A stretch of 64,000 bases of DNA, taken from NCBI GenBank assembly GCA_016931965.1, contig JAFGDT010000107.1, positions 1-64,000 of the forward strand. Reading direction: 5' to 3'. A program made the position numbers and the translations under genes. The DNA is from a bacterium (GTDB taxonomy: Bacteria; Zhuqueibacterota; QNDG01; DSAB01). The notes beneath the pieces were generated by a model. It saw only the letters and a list, made by a program, of their open reading frames with translations. It was not told the origin of the DNA and made no database searches. The number at the start of each line of letters is the position of its first letter. The stretch's first letter is position 1. This document shows positions 9,315 to 17,534 of this stretch, piece after piece.

Positions 9315-9748
9315 ATGAGTCCTCTTTTGAGTAAAATTTTCTTTAATTTCTTACTGCCACGAAATACCCTGATATCCATAATATTGCGCTTCAGACCCAG
9401 CTTCTCCTGAATTTCCACTCCCGAATATCCTTTCAATTTGAGCTCAAAAATCTCTTTTTCTTTATTACTTAGCTGATTTAAAGCGCTGCGTATTTCATGA
9501 ATCAGCTCTTTGTATTCATAACTGTCGTTCCTTGTTTCCCAACTGCCGTATATCTTATTCAATTTATCCGAATCTTTTTTTAATAAATTCTGCCGTCTCC
9601 GAACCGTTTGATATTCATTTCGCATAACGTTTTCCAGAATACGATAGGCCCAGGGCATGATTCCCTTGTGTAACTCAGCTGTTTTATAATTTTCATAAAT
9701 AATTGTCAGTGCCTTCTGAACAATGTCTTCATTTGCAAGTTGATCCAT
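9311..9748 (-). CDS. ECF-like sigma factor, 3' part (regions 2.2-2.4 and 4)
   Basis: A 145-residue protein matching an ECF sigma factor that lacks its first helix. Residues 6-55 fit regions 2.2-2.4 (EDIVQKA, then MPWAYRILENVMRNEY), and 83-142 fit region 4 with the helix-turn-helix (LNQLSNKEKEIFELKLKGYS). The missing region 2.1 is encoded at the end of the preceding ORF, which stops at TAATG shared with this start. One extra A in the A5 run (plus-strand T run 9767-9771) would join both ORFs in one frame. So this is a split sigma factor made by coupled translation, a frameshifted gene, or a sequencing error. It should direct transcription of its own operon, as ECF factors usually do. Confidence 0.8.
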   Translation of the reverse strand: MDQLANEDIVQKALTIIYENYKTAELHKGIMPWAYRILENVMRNEYQTVRRRQNLLKKDSDKLNKIYGSWETRNDSYEYKELIHEIRSALNQLSNKEKEIFELKLKGYSGVEIQEKLGLKRNIMDIRVFRGSKKLKKILLKRGLI

Positions 9749-10185
9749 TATGTGGATGCTTTCCAGTTTTTACTCTCGATCCATTGTATCAATTTTTTCC
9801 TAATAATTGAAAAAAGCTGATTTTCCGCTTCCAAGTTACCGTTCCGTGCAAGATTGAACAATGTGTTCATGATAAAATCTTCCGTGATATTGCGTAAAAT
9901 ATGCATGGCACGTATCAGAGACCAGTGTGCACTGTCAATCGGACAAAGTGTTTTGATTTCTTCAATAGCCTCCTCACAAATCTCACGAATTGTTTCATCT
10001 CTGTATTTGACCTCTTTCTCCAAAAGAGAATACCTTCCTATTTCACATTTTACAACGGGTAGAAATCTTACGATCAGATGCGAGTAAAACAGATTTTCCG
10101 CCGATTTATCTCCGGATCGAGCATTGCGAATAAGAGCCTCTGTCTCGATTTGTTCCTTCGTGGATATCTCATTCATCAAAATCAT
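9748..10185 (-). CDS. Sigma region-2 repeat protein, 5' part of a split sigma factor
   Basis: A 145-residue protein from ATG 10185; an in-frame GTG at 10221 and ATG at 10176 are alternatives. Residues 16-106 resemble a degenerate sigma region 2: ALIRNARSGDKSAEN, later RDETIREICEEAIEEIKTL and WSLIRAMHILRNITEDF. Residues 109-141 begin a second copy (LFNLARNGNLEAENQLF) that breaks off at WKAST before the stop. The missing continuation is the next ORF. Together the two encode sigma2-sigma2-sigma4, with the second sigma2 cut in the middle. Two-protein sigma factors are known (SigO-RsoA of Bacillus subtilis), but this layout is unfamiliar to me. Confidence 0.65.
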   Translation of the reverse strand: MILMNEISTKEQIETEALIRNARSGDKSAENLFYSHLIVRFLPVVKCEIGRYSLLEKEVKYRDETIREICEEAIEEIKTLCPIDSAHWSLIRAMHILRNITEDFIMNTLFNLARNGNLEAENQLFSIIRKKLIQWIESKNWKAST

Positions 10186-10566
10186 CTGAATCTCTATAAG
10201 AAAATTGTCTTGCGAAACCACTCAAAACGGCATGAAGCGTGGTAAAATCTCTCAACATACCCCTTTCACCAAATCAAAAGTATCCTGATAGAATTAAACG
10301 TAAAAAGCGGAATTTTAAACAGTACAACTGATAATTGATAGCTCAATAAAAGAAATTACTGCCAAAAAATCAAGTAAAATCTAAGATCATTGTAAGATTT
10401 CCTGAATTGACAAAATGTGTAAATCGAAAGGGATTGGTAGGGTGGGATGTCAGCCAGTTTTCATTCGATTCTTATCGGATGATGTGTTGTTTTTAGTGTT
10501 ATGGCTGTTTGATAGGGTAAAAGAATGATCAGGCTTATAAAATGAAAGCTGAATAAGGAGAAGCTC
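10186..10566. other. Divergent intergenic region
   Basis: This gap separates the minus-strand sigma operon from the plus-strand membrane gene, so promoters for both must lie here. TTGACA occurs at 10407-10412 on the plus strand, but no fitting -10 follows at 16-18 nt. I see no gene and no clear terminator. AAGGAG at 10556-10561 serves the next gene. Confidence 0.4.
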
Positions 10567-11340
10567 ATGAATGGATTAACCACAATTTTTTGTAGTCTTG
10601 TAGCCGGTTTACATGCATCGTGTTACGGTGCATACAAAGATTCCCCCCACGAATCGTTTCTTTTAAAAAGATTTGTCAGAGAATTGATCATTGCTTTATG
10701 CATTGGAGTAAGTTTTTGGTTGTTTGATGTTGGAGGAGCGGAAAGCTGTTTCATTATTTATTTATCTACCTTTACTATTTCCCGGTTGATCACAGAATTT
10801 TGGAAATTGAACATCAGGAGTGAACCTCAGGAACAGTTTAGAATACCGACACAGATTCATTTCTTTAAGAAAATTGTACACAACAGAGGATTAAGATTCC
10901 TGTTGGGATTTGTGACACCCGCAGTCGTATTGGGTGTCTATTTGATCTCAAGAAATCTGCCAGATGCTCTGAATCTGCAACAGAAGGGCATTGTCGTCGG
11001 ATTGTTGATCGGACTGGCAGACGCTTCGGGCGGTGCCTATAAGGATGGGATGATTGAAGGATTTTATTTAAGAAAGTTTTTAAAAAGTTCGCTTTTCGGT
11101 CCTCTGGGCGGATTTGTGATTTCTTATTACACAGAAGATCCCTTGTTTCATTTGTTGGGAACCATTGGATTTATGAGGATGTTCCTGGAGCTTCTCTATA
11201 AAATATTAGTTAAAGCGTATGTCCCGGGGAAATTCAAATCGATGGTAGCCCAATATCCAGAATGGTCAATCAAGAGAAAGTGGTTCCTCGTTCCTTATAC
11301 ATTGACTTGGACCATTTTTGTGATATTTCTCTTTGTATGA
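10567..11340 (+). CDS. Internally duplicated membrane protein of unknown family, paralog 1
   Basis: A 257-residue polytopic protein with about six to eight membrane helices. It is built of two similar halves. Each begins with a motif around AYKD: GAYKDSPHESFLLKRF at about residue 21 and GAYKDGMIEGFYLRKF at about 155. Each half ends with an amphipathic segment: TEFWKLNI with QEQFRIP in the first, LELLYKILVKAYVPGKF in the second. I do not recognise the family and give no function. The ribosome site AAGGAG lies a few bases before the ATG. It is followed by a methyltransferase and a paralog with the same architecture, so the three probably act together. Confidence 0.75.
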   Translation: MNGLTTIFCSLVAGLHASCYGAYKDSPHESFLLKRFVRELIIALCIGVSFWLFDVGGAESCFIIYLSTFTISRLITEFWKLNIRSEPQEQFRIPTQIHFFKKIVHNRGLRFLLGFVTPAVVLGVYLISRNLPDALNLQQKGIVVGLLIGLADASGGAYKDGMIEGFYLRKFLKSSLFGPLGGFVISYYTEDPLFHLLGTIGFMRMFLELLYKILVKAYVPGKFKSMVAQYPEWSIKRKWFLVPYTLTWTIFVIFLFV

Positions 11341-11391
11341 AATAGGATTTGGTCAGTTATTTACTGGAAAAAATTAGGGAGGTTTTAAAAG

Positions 11392-11958
11392 ATGTTCAAT
11401 TATGAAATCAAAACGGCATATAATACCTGTTCCCATTTAGAAAAGTTCCTGGAAGCTTCGGATGTCATTCTTGATGTTGGGTCAGGAACAGGTCTTGTGG
11501 CCGAGTACATTAGAAAAAAAACAGGGGCCCATGTCGTATGCTTGGATGTCGTACAGGATGGCCATGCCTCTGAAAAACCCATTGTTTTTGATGGAGAAAA
11601 AATGCCATTCTATGATGAAGCTTTTGATGTATCCATCTGTTGTTTTGTTCTTCATCACGTTTCATTTCAGAAAGCACTTCTTGAAGAGATGAAACGGGTC
11701 ACAAAATCAAAAATCATTATTCTGGAGGATGTCATAGAGAATAGGGGAGACCATTTTCTTGCGTTCATCCATAAGTTGTATTCGGGATTTCGATACAGCT
11801 CATTTTATACCCAATTTCGAAATAATCACGGATGGAGATGGCTCTTTTCCAATTGCGGGCTTTTAATTGATAAAGAATGGTATGTTGAAAAAAGGAGAGA
11901 AATCACGTACCCGATTTCAAGACGGGGTTATTTATTGTCAAAGAACGGTCATCTGTAA
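11392..11958 (+). CDS. Class I SAM-dependent methyltransferase
   Basis: A 188-residue methyltransferase. The SAM-binding motif I is VILDVGSGTG at residues 25-34. An acidic post-I position sits in VVCLDV, and FDVSICCFVLHHV (about 80-92) is the UbiE/Methyltransf_11 motif. The C-terminal part (FYTQFRNNHGWRWLF) is probably the substrate lid. GGAGG lies just upstream of the ATG (11379-11383). It sits between two paralogous membrane proteins, so a lipid or membrane-bound substrate is a reasonable guess only. Confidence 0.88.
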   Translation: MFNYEIKTAYNTCSHLEKFLEASDVILDVGSGTGLVAEYIRKKTGAHVVCLDVVQDGHASEKPIVFDGEKMPFYDEAFDVSICCFVLHHVSFQKALLEEMKRVTKSKIIILEDVIENRGDHFLAFIHKLYSGFRYSSFYTQFRNNHGWRWLFSNCGLLIDKEWYVEKRREITYPISRRGYLLSKNGHL

Positions 11959-12020
11959 TTCCGTGACCTCCCTTTATAAGTCGTTCAAACCGATTGGAAT
12001 ATCAAGTGCAGTATTGAATC

Positions 12021-12155
12021 ATGTACGCATTACTTTTTTCCCAGGCAATGTGCAGCGGAGAGCAGACAGAATTATACCTGATGGCAGCCCGGGAGGATAT
12101 GGAGTTAGTGGAACACATTTATCGCTCAATTAAATTGAAAATCATTGGAGGATAA
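12021..12155 (+). CDS. Small ORF or gene remnant, 44 residues
   Basis: An ATG-initiated frame between the methyltransferase and the second membrane gene. Its product contains TELYLMAAREDMELVEHIY, which has a protein-like, helical composition. There is no clear ribosome site before it, and a stop lies just upstream in frame. It may be the tail of a decayed gene. The GC content rises here, as in the gene that follows. Confidence 0.25.
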   Translation: MYALLFSQAMCSGEQTELYLMAAREDMELVEHIYRSIKLKIIGG

Positions 12156-12164
12156 TCAATATCT

Positions 12165-12986
12165 ATGGAATGGCTCATTGCGCTGACCACAGGAACGATG
12201 GCAGGCACCCATACCTCCATCTGGGGCATGTACAAAGATTCGCCCTATGAAGGTTTTACATATCGGCAGTATTTTCGCAGCATCATCATCGGCGAGATTT
12301 GGGCACTGTTGATCTGGTGGATCGCCCAGGTCGACGTAACACGCGCCTCGGGATGGTTCCTGCTATTCGGCTCCACCTACGCCATGGAGCGGCTTACCCT
12401 GGAATACTACAAAACGTTCTTGCGCGAACAGGATCAATCTAAGTACACCATTCCCATGCAGTTTGCTGTGTTCGGGAATGTGGTCAAGAGCCGCAAAGTG
12501 CGCTTGCTAGTGGGACTAGGATATCTGCTGGGTATCATTCTGGTGGGCTATGGATTGTATGTATTGCAACAATCCGATCTAGGATGGCCGAAACTCCTGA
12601 CCGTATTTCTGATCGGCAGCACCGGGGGATGGGTGTCCGCATTCGGTGGGTCCTGGAAGGATGCTCCGATTGAAGGGTTTCAGATCTTAAAATTCTTTCG
12701 CAGTCCGGCGGTAGCTTTTTTCTATGCCCTACTCGCCTCCATGTTTACAACTAATTATTTCCTGATCGCTTTGTGTGGCATAGGATACACGGTGGCGAGC
12801 ATTGAAACTTACAAAACCTTTTTCTTCCCGAGCAAGCCACCGGGAAAATTCACTAAAACACCGATTCATTTCCCGGAGATGCTGAAGCGACGCCAGCGTT
12901 TTGTTATCCTCTATGTGGCGATCTGGCTGGCCATCTTGGTAACGTTTGTCATCGCTCTGATGCAGCCGCATGATGGATTGATCTGA
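12165..12986 (+). CDS. Internally duplicated membrane protein of unknown family, paralog 2
   Basis: A 273-residue polytopic protein with the same two-fold design as the gene at 10567. The first half has GMYKDSPYEGFTYRQYFRS and ends with LEYYKTFLRE; the second has GSWKDAPIEGFQILKFFRS and ends with IETYKTFF. The pattern G-x-Y/W-K-D-S/A-P-x-E-G-F, then F-R-S, then E-x-Y-K-T-F appears in both halves, so it is an ancient internal duplication. GGAGGA (12146-12151) precedes the ATG. Codon choice is clearly more GC-rich than in paralog 1, suggesting a separate origin. Function unknown. Confidence 0.75.
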   Translation: MEWLIALTTGTMAGTHTSIWGMYKDSPYEGFTYRQYFRSIIIGEIWALLIWWIAQVDVTRASGWFLLFGSTYAMERLTLEYYKTFLREQDQSKYTIPMQFAVFGNVVKSRKVRLLVGLGYLLGIILVGYGLYVLQQSDLGWPKLLTVFLIGSTGGWVSAFGGSWKDAPIEGFQILKFFRSPAVAFFYALLASMFTTNYFLIALCGIGYTVASIETYKTFFFPSKPPGKFTKTPIHFPEMLKRRQRFVILYVAIWLAILVTFVIALMQPHDGLI

Positions 12987-13112
12987 TCCGGCGAGGTGTC
13001 AGGTATTGGTAAAAGTTCATCTCACAATTACTTACAAGTAACAGTTCTCAGAAGGAATTAATCCTCCCATGAGCTGTTATCCCATGAAATACAAATAGAT
13101 AAACGGCACTAT

Positions 13113-13781
13113 ATGGCTCCTCCATCATTACAAATAAAAAAATCATCCTCAAACAAAACAAAGACAATCCTGTTTATTCTGCAACTGGCATTCGTTGCGG
13201 TCATATTCATTTTATGGTTTGGTTCGGAGCCAATCCGTGTGAGTAAAAATCTTTGGATTTTATTTCTCTGTGCATTTCCCTCTAATTTTATATCGGGAAT
13301 CATCCCATACGATCCCATGATCATTTATTTTGCAAAATACCATCCCATGTTTTGGGTCGTATTGGTCGGTGTTGCGAGCACTTTGTTAGTAGAAGGGATT
13401 AATTATTCTGTTCTCCGTACGATAACCAATTTAAAAGTTATGGTTAAAATTCGTGAAAAGCATTTCGTAAAAAAATTAATCGATCTTTTTTATGTTTCTC
13501 CATTCGTGGCTCTTATCATGGCTGGATTTCTGCCCATTCCTTATTATCCATTTCGCATACTTGTCATTTTATCAGGGTATCCATTTTTCAACTATCTTCT
13601 TACCGTTTTTATTTCAAAAATAATGCGTATGTCGTGCCTCGTATGGGTCGGTCATCAGATGAATATTCCAGATCAAATTATTTTTCTCTTTTTTATAGGC
13701 ATCATTGTCATTACTTATACTTCGGTTTTCATTCAATCTCTTCTCAAACGTCTATGTCGTCTGAAGAAATTGGAAAAATGA
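13113..13781 (+). CDS. VTT/DedA-like membrane protein
   Basis: A 222-residue membrane protein with a basic N-terminus and about five or six hydrophobic segments. Two features fit the VTT (SNARE-associated, DedA/TVP38) fold: a re-entrant-like segment with IPYDPMIIYFA and a second with GFLPIPYYPFRILVILSGY, where small residues and prolines break the helix. These proteins act in lipid scrambling or membrane homeostasis. The ATG has no strong ribosome site. It lies 126 nt after the second unknown membrane protein and may belong to the same unit. Confidence 0.65.
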   Translation: MAPPSLQIKKSSSNKTKTILFILQLAFVAVIFILWFGSEPIRVSKNLWILFLCAFPSNFISGIIPYDPMIIYFAKYHPMFWVVLVGVASTLLVEGINYSVLRTITNLKVMVKIREKHFVKKLIDLFYVSPFVALIMAGFLPIPYYPFRILVILSGYPFFNYLLTVFISKIMRMSCLVWVGHQMNIPDQIIFLFFIGIIVITYTSVFIQSLLKRLCRLKKLEK

Positions 13782-14101
13782 TAGCACAATGAGATGAGAC
13801 CATTTTTAAGGTCAGGTAATATCTCATTTACTGCTTGATCAAGATGACAGCTTCTCAGTATTATTCAATGACTTAAATTAGAAATTGTCCTATTTTTCTT
13901 CTTGATATTATCAAAATGTTTTTTTATACTTCTTTTGGTTCACCCCTTTGTAAAAAAAGAGAGAAAATAGTAAAAAGTCACAGGTTGTTTTGGCTGAGGC
14001 AATATCCCCAAAAATGCCTGTAATCTGTCCTTAGGGTATGCATCTCATTGCGTTTGAAAAATGAATAATATTAAATCAATAATAGTCATCATCAAGAAAA
14101 C
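13782..14101. other. AT-rich gap without a gene
   Basis: About 320 nt between the VTT gene and the pseudogene. I see no ORF worth reporting, no clear terminator and no clear promoter, only homopolymer-rich AT sequence. Confidence 0.5.
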
Positions 14102-14755
14102 ATGGAGCGTCGTGATTTTTTAAAAACAACAGTGGGTTTAACAGCCAACATCGGTTTCATTTCATTGGCTTGTCAGTCAACTCAAAAATCAGAAGGGTCG
14201 GATCTTTTCAAAATTTCCCTGGCCGAATGATCATTACATAATGCTATTTTTGGAGGATCGCTTGAAAAATTAGGTTTATTGGGATGGGTCCAGGCCATGA
14301 CAGACAATTATCCTTCTGTGTTGGCTGGAGATTTCGATCATCTCGATTTTCCCAGGGTAGCCCGTCAGGAATTTGGTATTGATGCTGTTGATTATGTCAA
14401 TACCTGTTTTTATGACAAGGCGGAAGATATGGCCTATTTGAAGGAACTCAAGAACTGAGCGGACAGCGAGGGTGTCCAAAGCTTGTTAATCATGTGTGAT
14501 CTTGAAGGAAATCTTGCAGCCCCTGAAGAGAAAAAACGTATAGCTGCAGTCGACAATCATGATAAGTGGGTTGAAGCAGCAAAATGTTTGGGTTGTCATT
14601 ATTTTGGTGGAGAACCATGGAGGATATTCGAGTCACGGGAAATGGCTGTCTGGAGTAATGGAAATGGCCAATCATCCGCGAGTCGGCACATTAAAACCAG
14701 TACTGATTTTTTACAGATGATGAAAAGAGGGATGGGATAAAATATATTTTATGAA
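14102..14755 (+). pseudogene. Decayed Tat-type sugar-phosphate isomerase/epimerase
   Basis: The frame opens with a twin-arginine-like start MERRDFLKTTVGLTAN and then reads like a xylose-isomerase-like TIM barrel. TGA interrupts it at 14228-14230, where the family has Trp (ISLAE-W-SLH), and again at 14456-14458, where Arg is usual (LKN-R-ADSEGV). It goes on through [10 protein letters not shown] and [11 protein letters not shown], after which the sequence loses the family pattern. A later frame at about 14641-14750 reads [11 protein letters not shown] and then KEGWDK after a stop, like the end of the family's barrel. So there are two nonsense changes plus frameshift and internal loss. TGA is a normal stop elsewhere here, so recoding is unlikely. 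Confidence 0.78.
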
Positions 14756-14771
14756 AAAATAAAATTTTTAC

Positions 14772-14800
14772 TTGACTATAACAGACAATTTATATATAAT
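14772..14800 (+). promoter_or_regulatory. Sigma-70-type promoter of trpB2
   Basis: TTGACT at 14772-14777 and TATAAT at 14795-14800 are separated by exactly 17 bp. Transcription would start near 14807, about 56 nt before the ATG. The leader is AT-rich and ends in AAGGAGG (14850-14856). Confidence 0.75.
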
Positions 14801-14862
14801 ATTCTATCAATAGTGATAATTTTTCAATTTATTTTATACCTTATCTCCAAGGAGGATAAAAT

Positions 14863-16224
14863 ATGAATGATACGAAGATACTGTTAAGTGAAGATGAGAT
14901 GCCGAGACAGTGGTATAATATTCAGGCAGATCTTCCCAAGCCTTTGCCGCCTGTTATTCATCCTGGTACAGGTCAGCCTATCGGTCCCGATGATCTCGCA
15001 CCGCTGTTTCCAATGGGATTGATTATGCAGGAAGTGAGTCAGGAAAGATACATTGATATTCCAGAAGAGATTCTTGAAGTTTATAAATTATGGCGACCTT
15101 CACCTCTCATTCGTGCCTATCGATGGGAAAAGGCATTGGATACACCTGCAAAAATTTACTATAAATGGGAAGGTGTCAGTCCTCCAGGAAGTCATAAACC
15201 CAATACCGCAGTCGCGCAAGCCTATTATAATAAAAAGGAAGGTGTCAAAAGAATTACAACTGAAACGGGAGCGGGACAATGGGGGAGTGCACTTTCTTTT
15301 GCCTGTAATTTATTTGATATTGAATGTAAAGTCTATATGGTCAGGATCAGTTATGATCAGAAACCCTATCGTCGCATCATGATGGAAACATGGGGAGCAA
15401 AATGCGTACCCAGTCCAAGTACCGAAACTCAAGCCGGTCGGATGATTTTAAAGCAAGATCCTGATTCTCCTGGTTCATTGGGTATTGCCATCAGTGAGGC
15501 TGTCGAAATCGCTGCCAAAAATGCAGATACCAAGTATGCATTGGGAAGCGTTTTAAATCATGTCTTGCTTCATCAGACCATTGTTGGATTGGAAGCTCAA
15601 GCACAATTTAAGAAAGCAGGAGATTATCCGGATGTGGTTATTGGGTGTGTTGGTGGCGGTTCAAATTATGCCGGTTTTGCCCTTCCTTTTGTTCGGGATA
15701 AAATCGTTGATAAAAGGAAAACACGTTTTATAGCCGTAGAGCCTACAGCCTGTCCAACCATGACGAAAGGACTTTATCGTTATGATTTTGGTGACACAGC
15801 CTGTACAACACCGTTGATTAAAATGTATACATTGGGGCACAATTTTATTCCCGCTCCCATTCATGCCGGCGGTTTGCGTTACCATGGTATGGCTCCCATT
15901 CTTTGTCATTTATATGAATTGGGATTGATGAAGGCAGTTGCTTATCACCAGAAAGCGGTTTTTGAATCAGCCATCAGCTTTGCACGAGCAGAGGGTTTTA
16001 TCCCGGCACCTGAAACGGCTCATGCAATTAAGGCGACAATGGATGAAGCCATTCGTTGTCGAGAGAGTGGTGAAAAAAAGGTGATTGCTTTCAACAACAG
16101 TGGACATGGTCATTTTGATCTTGCTGCATATCAAAAATATTTAAACAATGAACTTGAGGATTATGAATACCCTGAAGAAAAAATAAAGGAAGCCCTCGCA
16201 CATTTGCCCAAAATTGATGCTTAA
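14863..16224 (+). CDS. trpB2: Tryptophan synthase beta-like protein (TrpB2 type)
   Basis: A 453-residue PLP enzyme of the TrpB2 group, which condenses indole (or takes phosphoserine) with serine to give tryptophan. It is longer than TrpB1 at the N-terminus, as usual for TrpB2. The PLP lysine is K112 in GSHKPNTA, the phosphate loop is [10 protein letters not shown] (about 265), and ETGAGQWG (about 134) lines the active site. The start has an ideal AAGGAGG 6 nt upstream. It stands alone, with its own promoter and terminator and no other trp genes, which fits an indole-salvage role rather than a trp operon. Confidence 0.93.
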   Translation: MNDTKILLSEDEMPRQWYNIQADLPKPLPPVIHPGTGQPIGPDDLAPLFPMGLIMQEVSQERYIDIPEEILEVYKLWRPSPLIRAYRWEKALDTPAKIYYKWEGVSPPGSHKPNTAVAQAYYNKKEGVKRITTETGAGQWGSALSFACNLFDIECKVYMVRISYDQKPYRRIMMETWGAKCVPSPSTETQAGRMILKQDPDSPGSLGIAISEAVEIAAKNADTKYALGSVLNHVLLHQTIVGLEAQAQFKKAGDYPDVVIGCVGGGSNYAGFALPFVRDKIVDKRKTRFIAVEPTACPTMTKGLYRYDFGDTACTTPLIKMYTLGHNFIPAPIHAGGLRYHGMAPILCHLYELGLMKAVAYHQKAVFESAISFARAEGFIPAPETAHAIKATMDEAIRCRESGEKKVIAFNNSGHGHFDLAAYQKYLNNELEDYEYPEEKIKEALAHLPKIDA

Positions 16225-16288
16225 TGATCCATAAAAATCCATGGAGCATAATCTTCATGGTAAACATGTGCATCATGAAAATCAATGG

Positions 16289-16323
16289 AAAGCCTCTTTT
16301 TACCAAAGAGGCTTTTCTGTTTT
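16289..16323 (+). terminator. Rho-independent terminator after trpB2
   Basis: AAAGCCTCTTT (16289-16299) and AAAGAGGCTTT (16305-16315) form a perfect 11-bp stem with a 5-nt loop, followed by a T-rich tail. Confidence 0.88.
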
Positions 16324-16427
16324 AGATGATGACATTGGTTTTCTATGAATTTTTCATTATCTTATGAGAGATTGTTTAAATCCATTTTTTCTTTCGCAAA
16401 ACGGTTTAAATACGATTCGAATCGAAT

Positions 16428-17531
16428 ATGCCATCATTGTGGAATAAAATCGAGCAATATTTTAAGAGAAATTGTATTCGTTATTTGGAAAAGATGTATG
16501 CGAAACCGCTGGTTTCGGTTGAGGGTGTGGATTTGAGTCAAGTTGAAAGGATTCTCATCATACGATTCAGAGGACAGTTGGGTGATTTCCTTTTAAGTAC
16601 ACCTGCCATAAAAGCATTGCACCATAGGTTTCCCAAAGCTCAAATAGGTATCATTGTACGAAGTTATTTTGCAGATATCGTGGTTGACAATCCCTTGATT
16701 CAATACATATTGGTGTATTATGAAAATGGATTGAAATGGACACCAAAACGGATATGGCGTTTATGGAGTCAACTTTACCACAAATGGGATTTAACCGTTG
16801 TGTTCAGTCTTGAAGGACATTCGCTAACAAGCGATATCTTGGCTCATTTATCCGGCGCAAAATATATTTTAGGTTCGGATCGTTTTATTTTCCCGGGTTG
16901 TACAAGGAATTTTTTCTATAATTTGATGCCCTCAACATCCGAAAAAGAGATCCATCAAACGGAAAGGAATATGGAACTGGTTCAATACATTGGTGCGGAT
17001 TGCTCCGATTTAGCAGAATGGATACATATTGATGATTCCGAATGTGATGCTCTCAAAAGGGAATTTGTAAGACAGCATCCAAATGTGGGCAGTGGGGTGA
17101 TCGGTCTTCATATTGGTGCAAGTAAAATAGAGAACCGTTGGCCTGTTAAAAAATTTTGTGAATTGGCCGATTTATTACATACACAATACGATATGACCAT
17201 TATTGTTTTTTGGGGACCCAAAGAGGATAGTTTGGCGAGTCAGTTTCTCGACTCCATAAGATTTAAACCAATTGCTGTTGAGCCTTCGACTCTTCGGAAA
17301 TTGGCTTTATATTATACGTTATGCAATGCGGTTGTCTGCAATGATACCGGTACCATGCATCTTTGTGCTGCGGTCGGAACACCCCTGGTTTCTCTATTTG
17401 GTCCAACCAATCCAAAGTATTGGAAGCCGATAGGCGATCGATTTATTGCAATACGGGGAAGAAATCATCTCGTGGAAAATATCACTGTCAACCAAGTGTG
17501 TCGCGAAGTGCTTAAATTATTGAAGCGGTAA
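16428..17531 (+). CDS. Glycosyltransferase family 9 (heptosyltransferase-like), first copy
   Basis: A 367-residue GT-B enzyme of the ADP-heptose:LPS heptosyltransferase family. The N-terminal domain starts with ILIIRFRGQLGDFLLSTPA (about 43-61), the acceptor-side motif with the catalytic aspartate. The C-terminal nucleotide-sugar domain has LHIGASKIENRWPVKKF (about 225) and the conserved NDTGTMHLCAAVGTPLVSLFG (about 304-324). It probably adds a sugar to lipid A core or a related cell-surface glycan. The ATG at 16428 lacks a clear ribosome site; starts near residue 22 are possible but would shorten the protein only in its variable part. It runs 3 nt before a second copy. Confidence 0.9.
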   Translation: MPSLWNKIEQYFKRNCIRYLEKMYAKPLVSVEGVDLSQVERILIIRFRGQLGDFLLSTPAIKALHHRFPKAQIGIIVRSYFADIVVDNPLIQYILVYYENGLKWTPKRIWRLWSQLYHKWDLTVVFSLEGHSLTSDILAHLSGAKYILGSDRFIFPGCTRNFFYNLMPSTSEKEIHQTERNMELVQYIGADCSDLAEWIHIDDSECDALKREFVRQHPNVGSGVIGLHIGASKIENRWPVKKFCELADLLHTQYDMTIIVFWGPKEDSLASQFLDSIRFKPIAVEPSTLRKLALYYTLCNAVVCNDTGTMHLCAAVGTPLVSLFGPTNPKYWKPIGDRFIAIRGRNHLVENITVNQVCREVLKLLKR

Positions 17532-17534
17532 ATC

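Noticed and set aside
10407-10412. TTGACA as a promoter for the first membrane paralog
   Set aside because: No -10-like hexamer lies 16-18 nt downstream.
14102-14755. TGA read as Trp or selenocysteine in the isomerase remnant
   Set aside because: TGA is a regular stop in this window, the second TGA replaces Arg rather than Trp, and the end of the gene is frameshifted as well.
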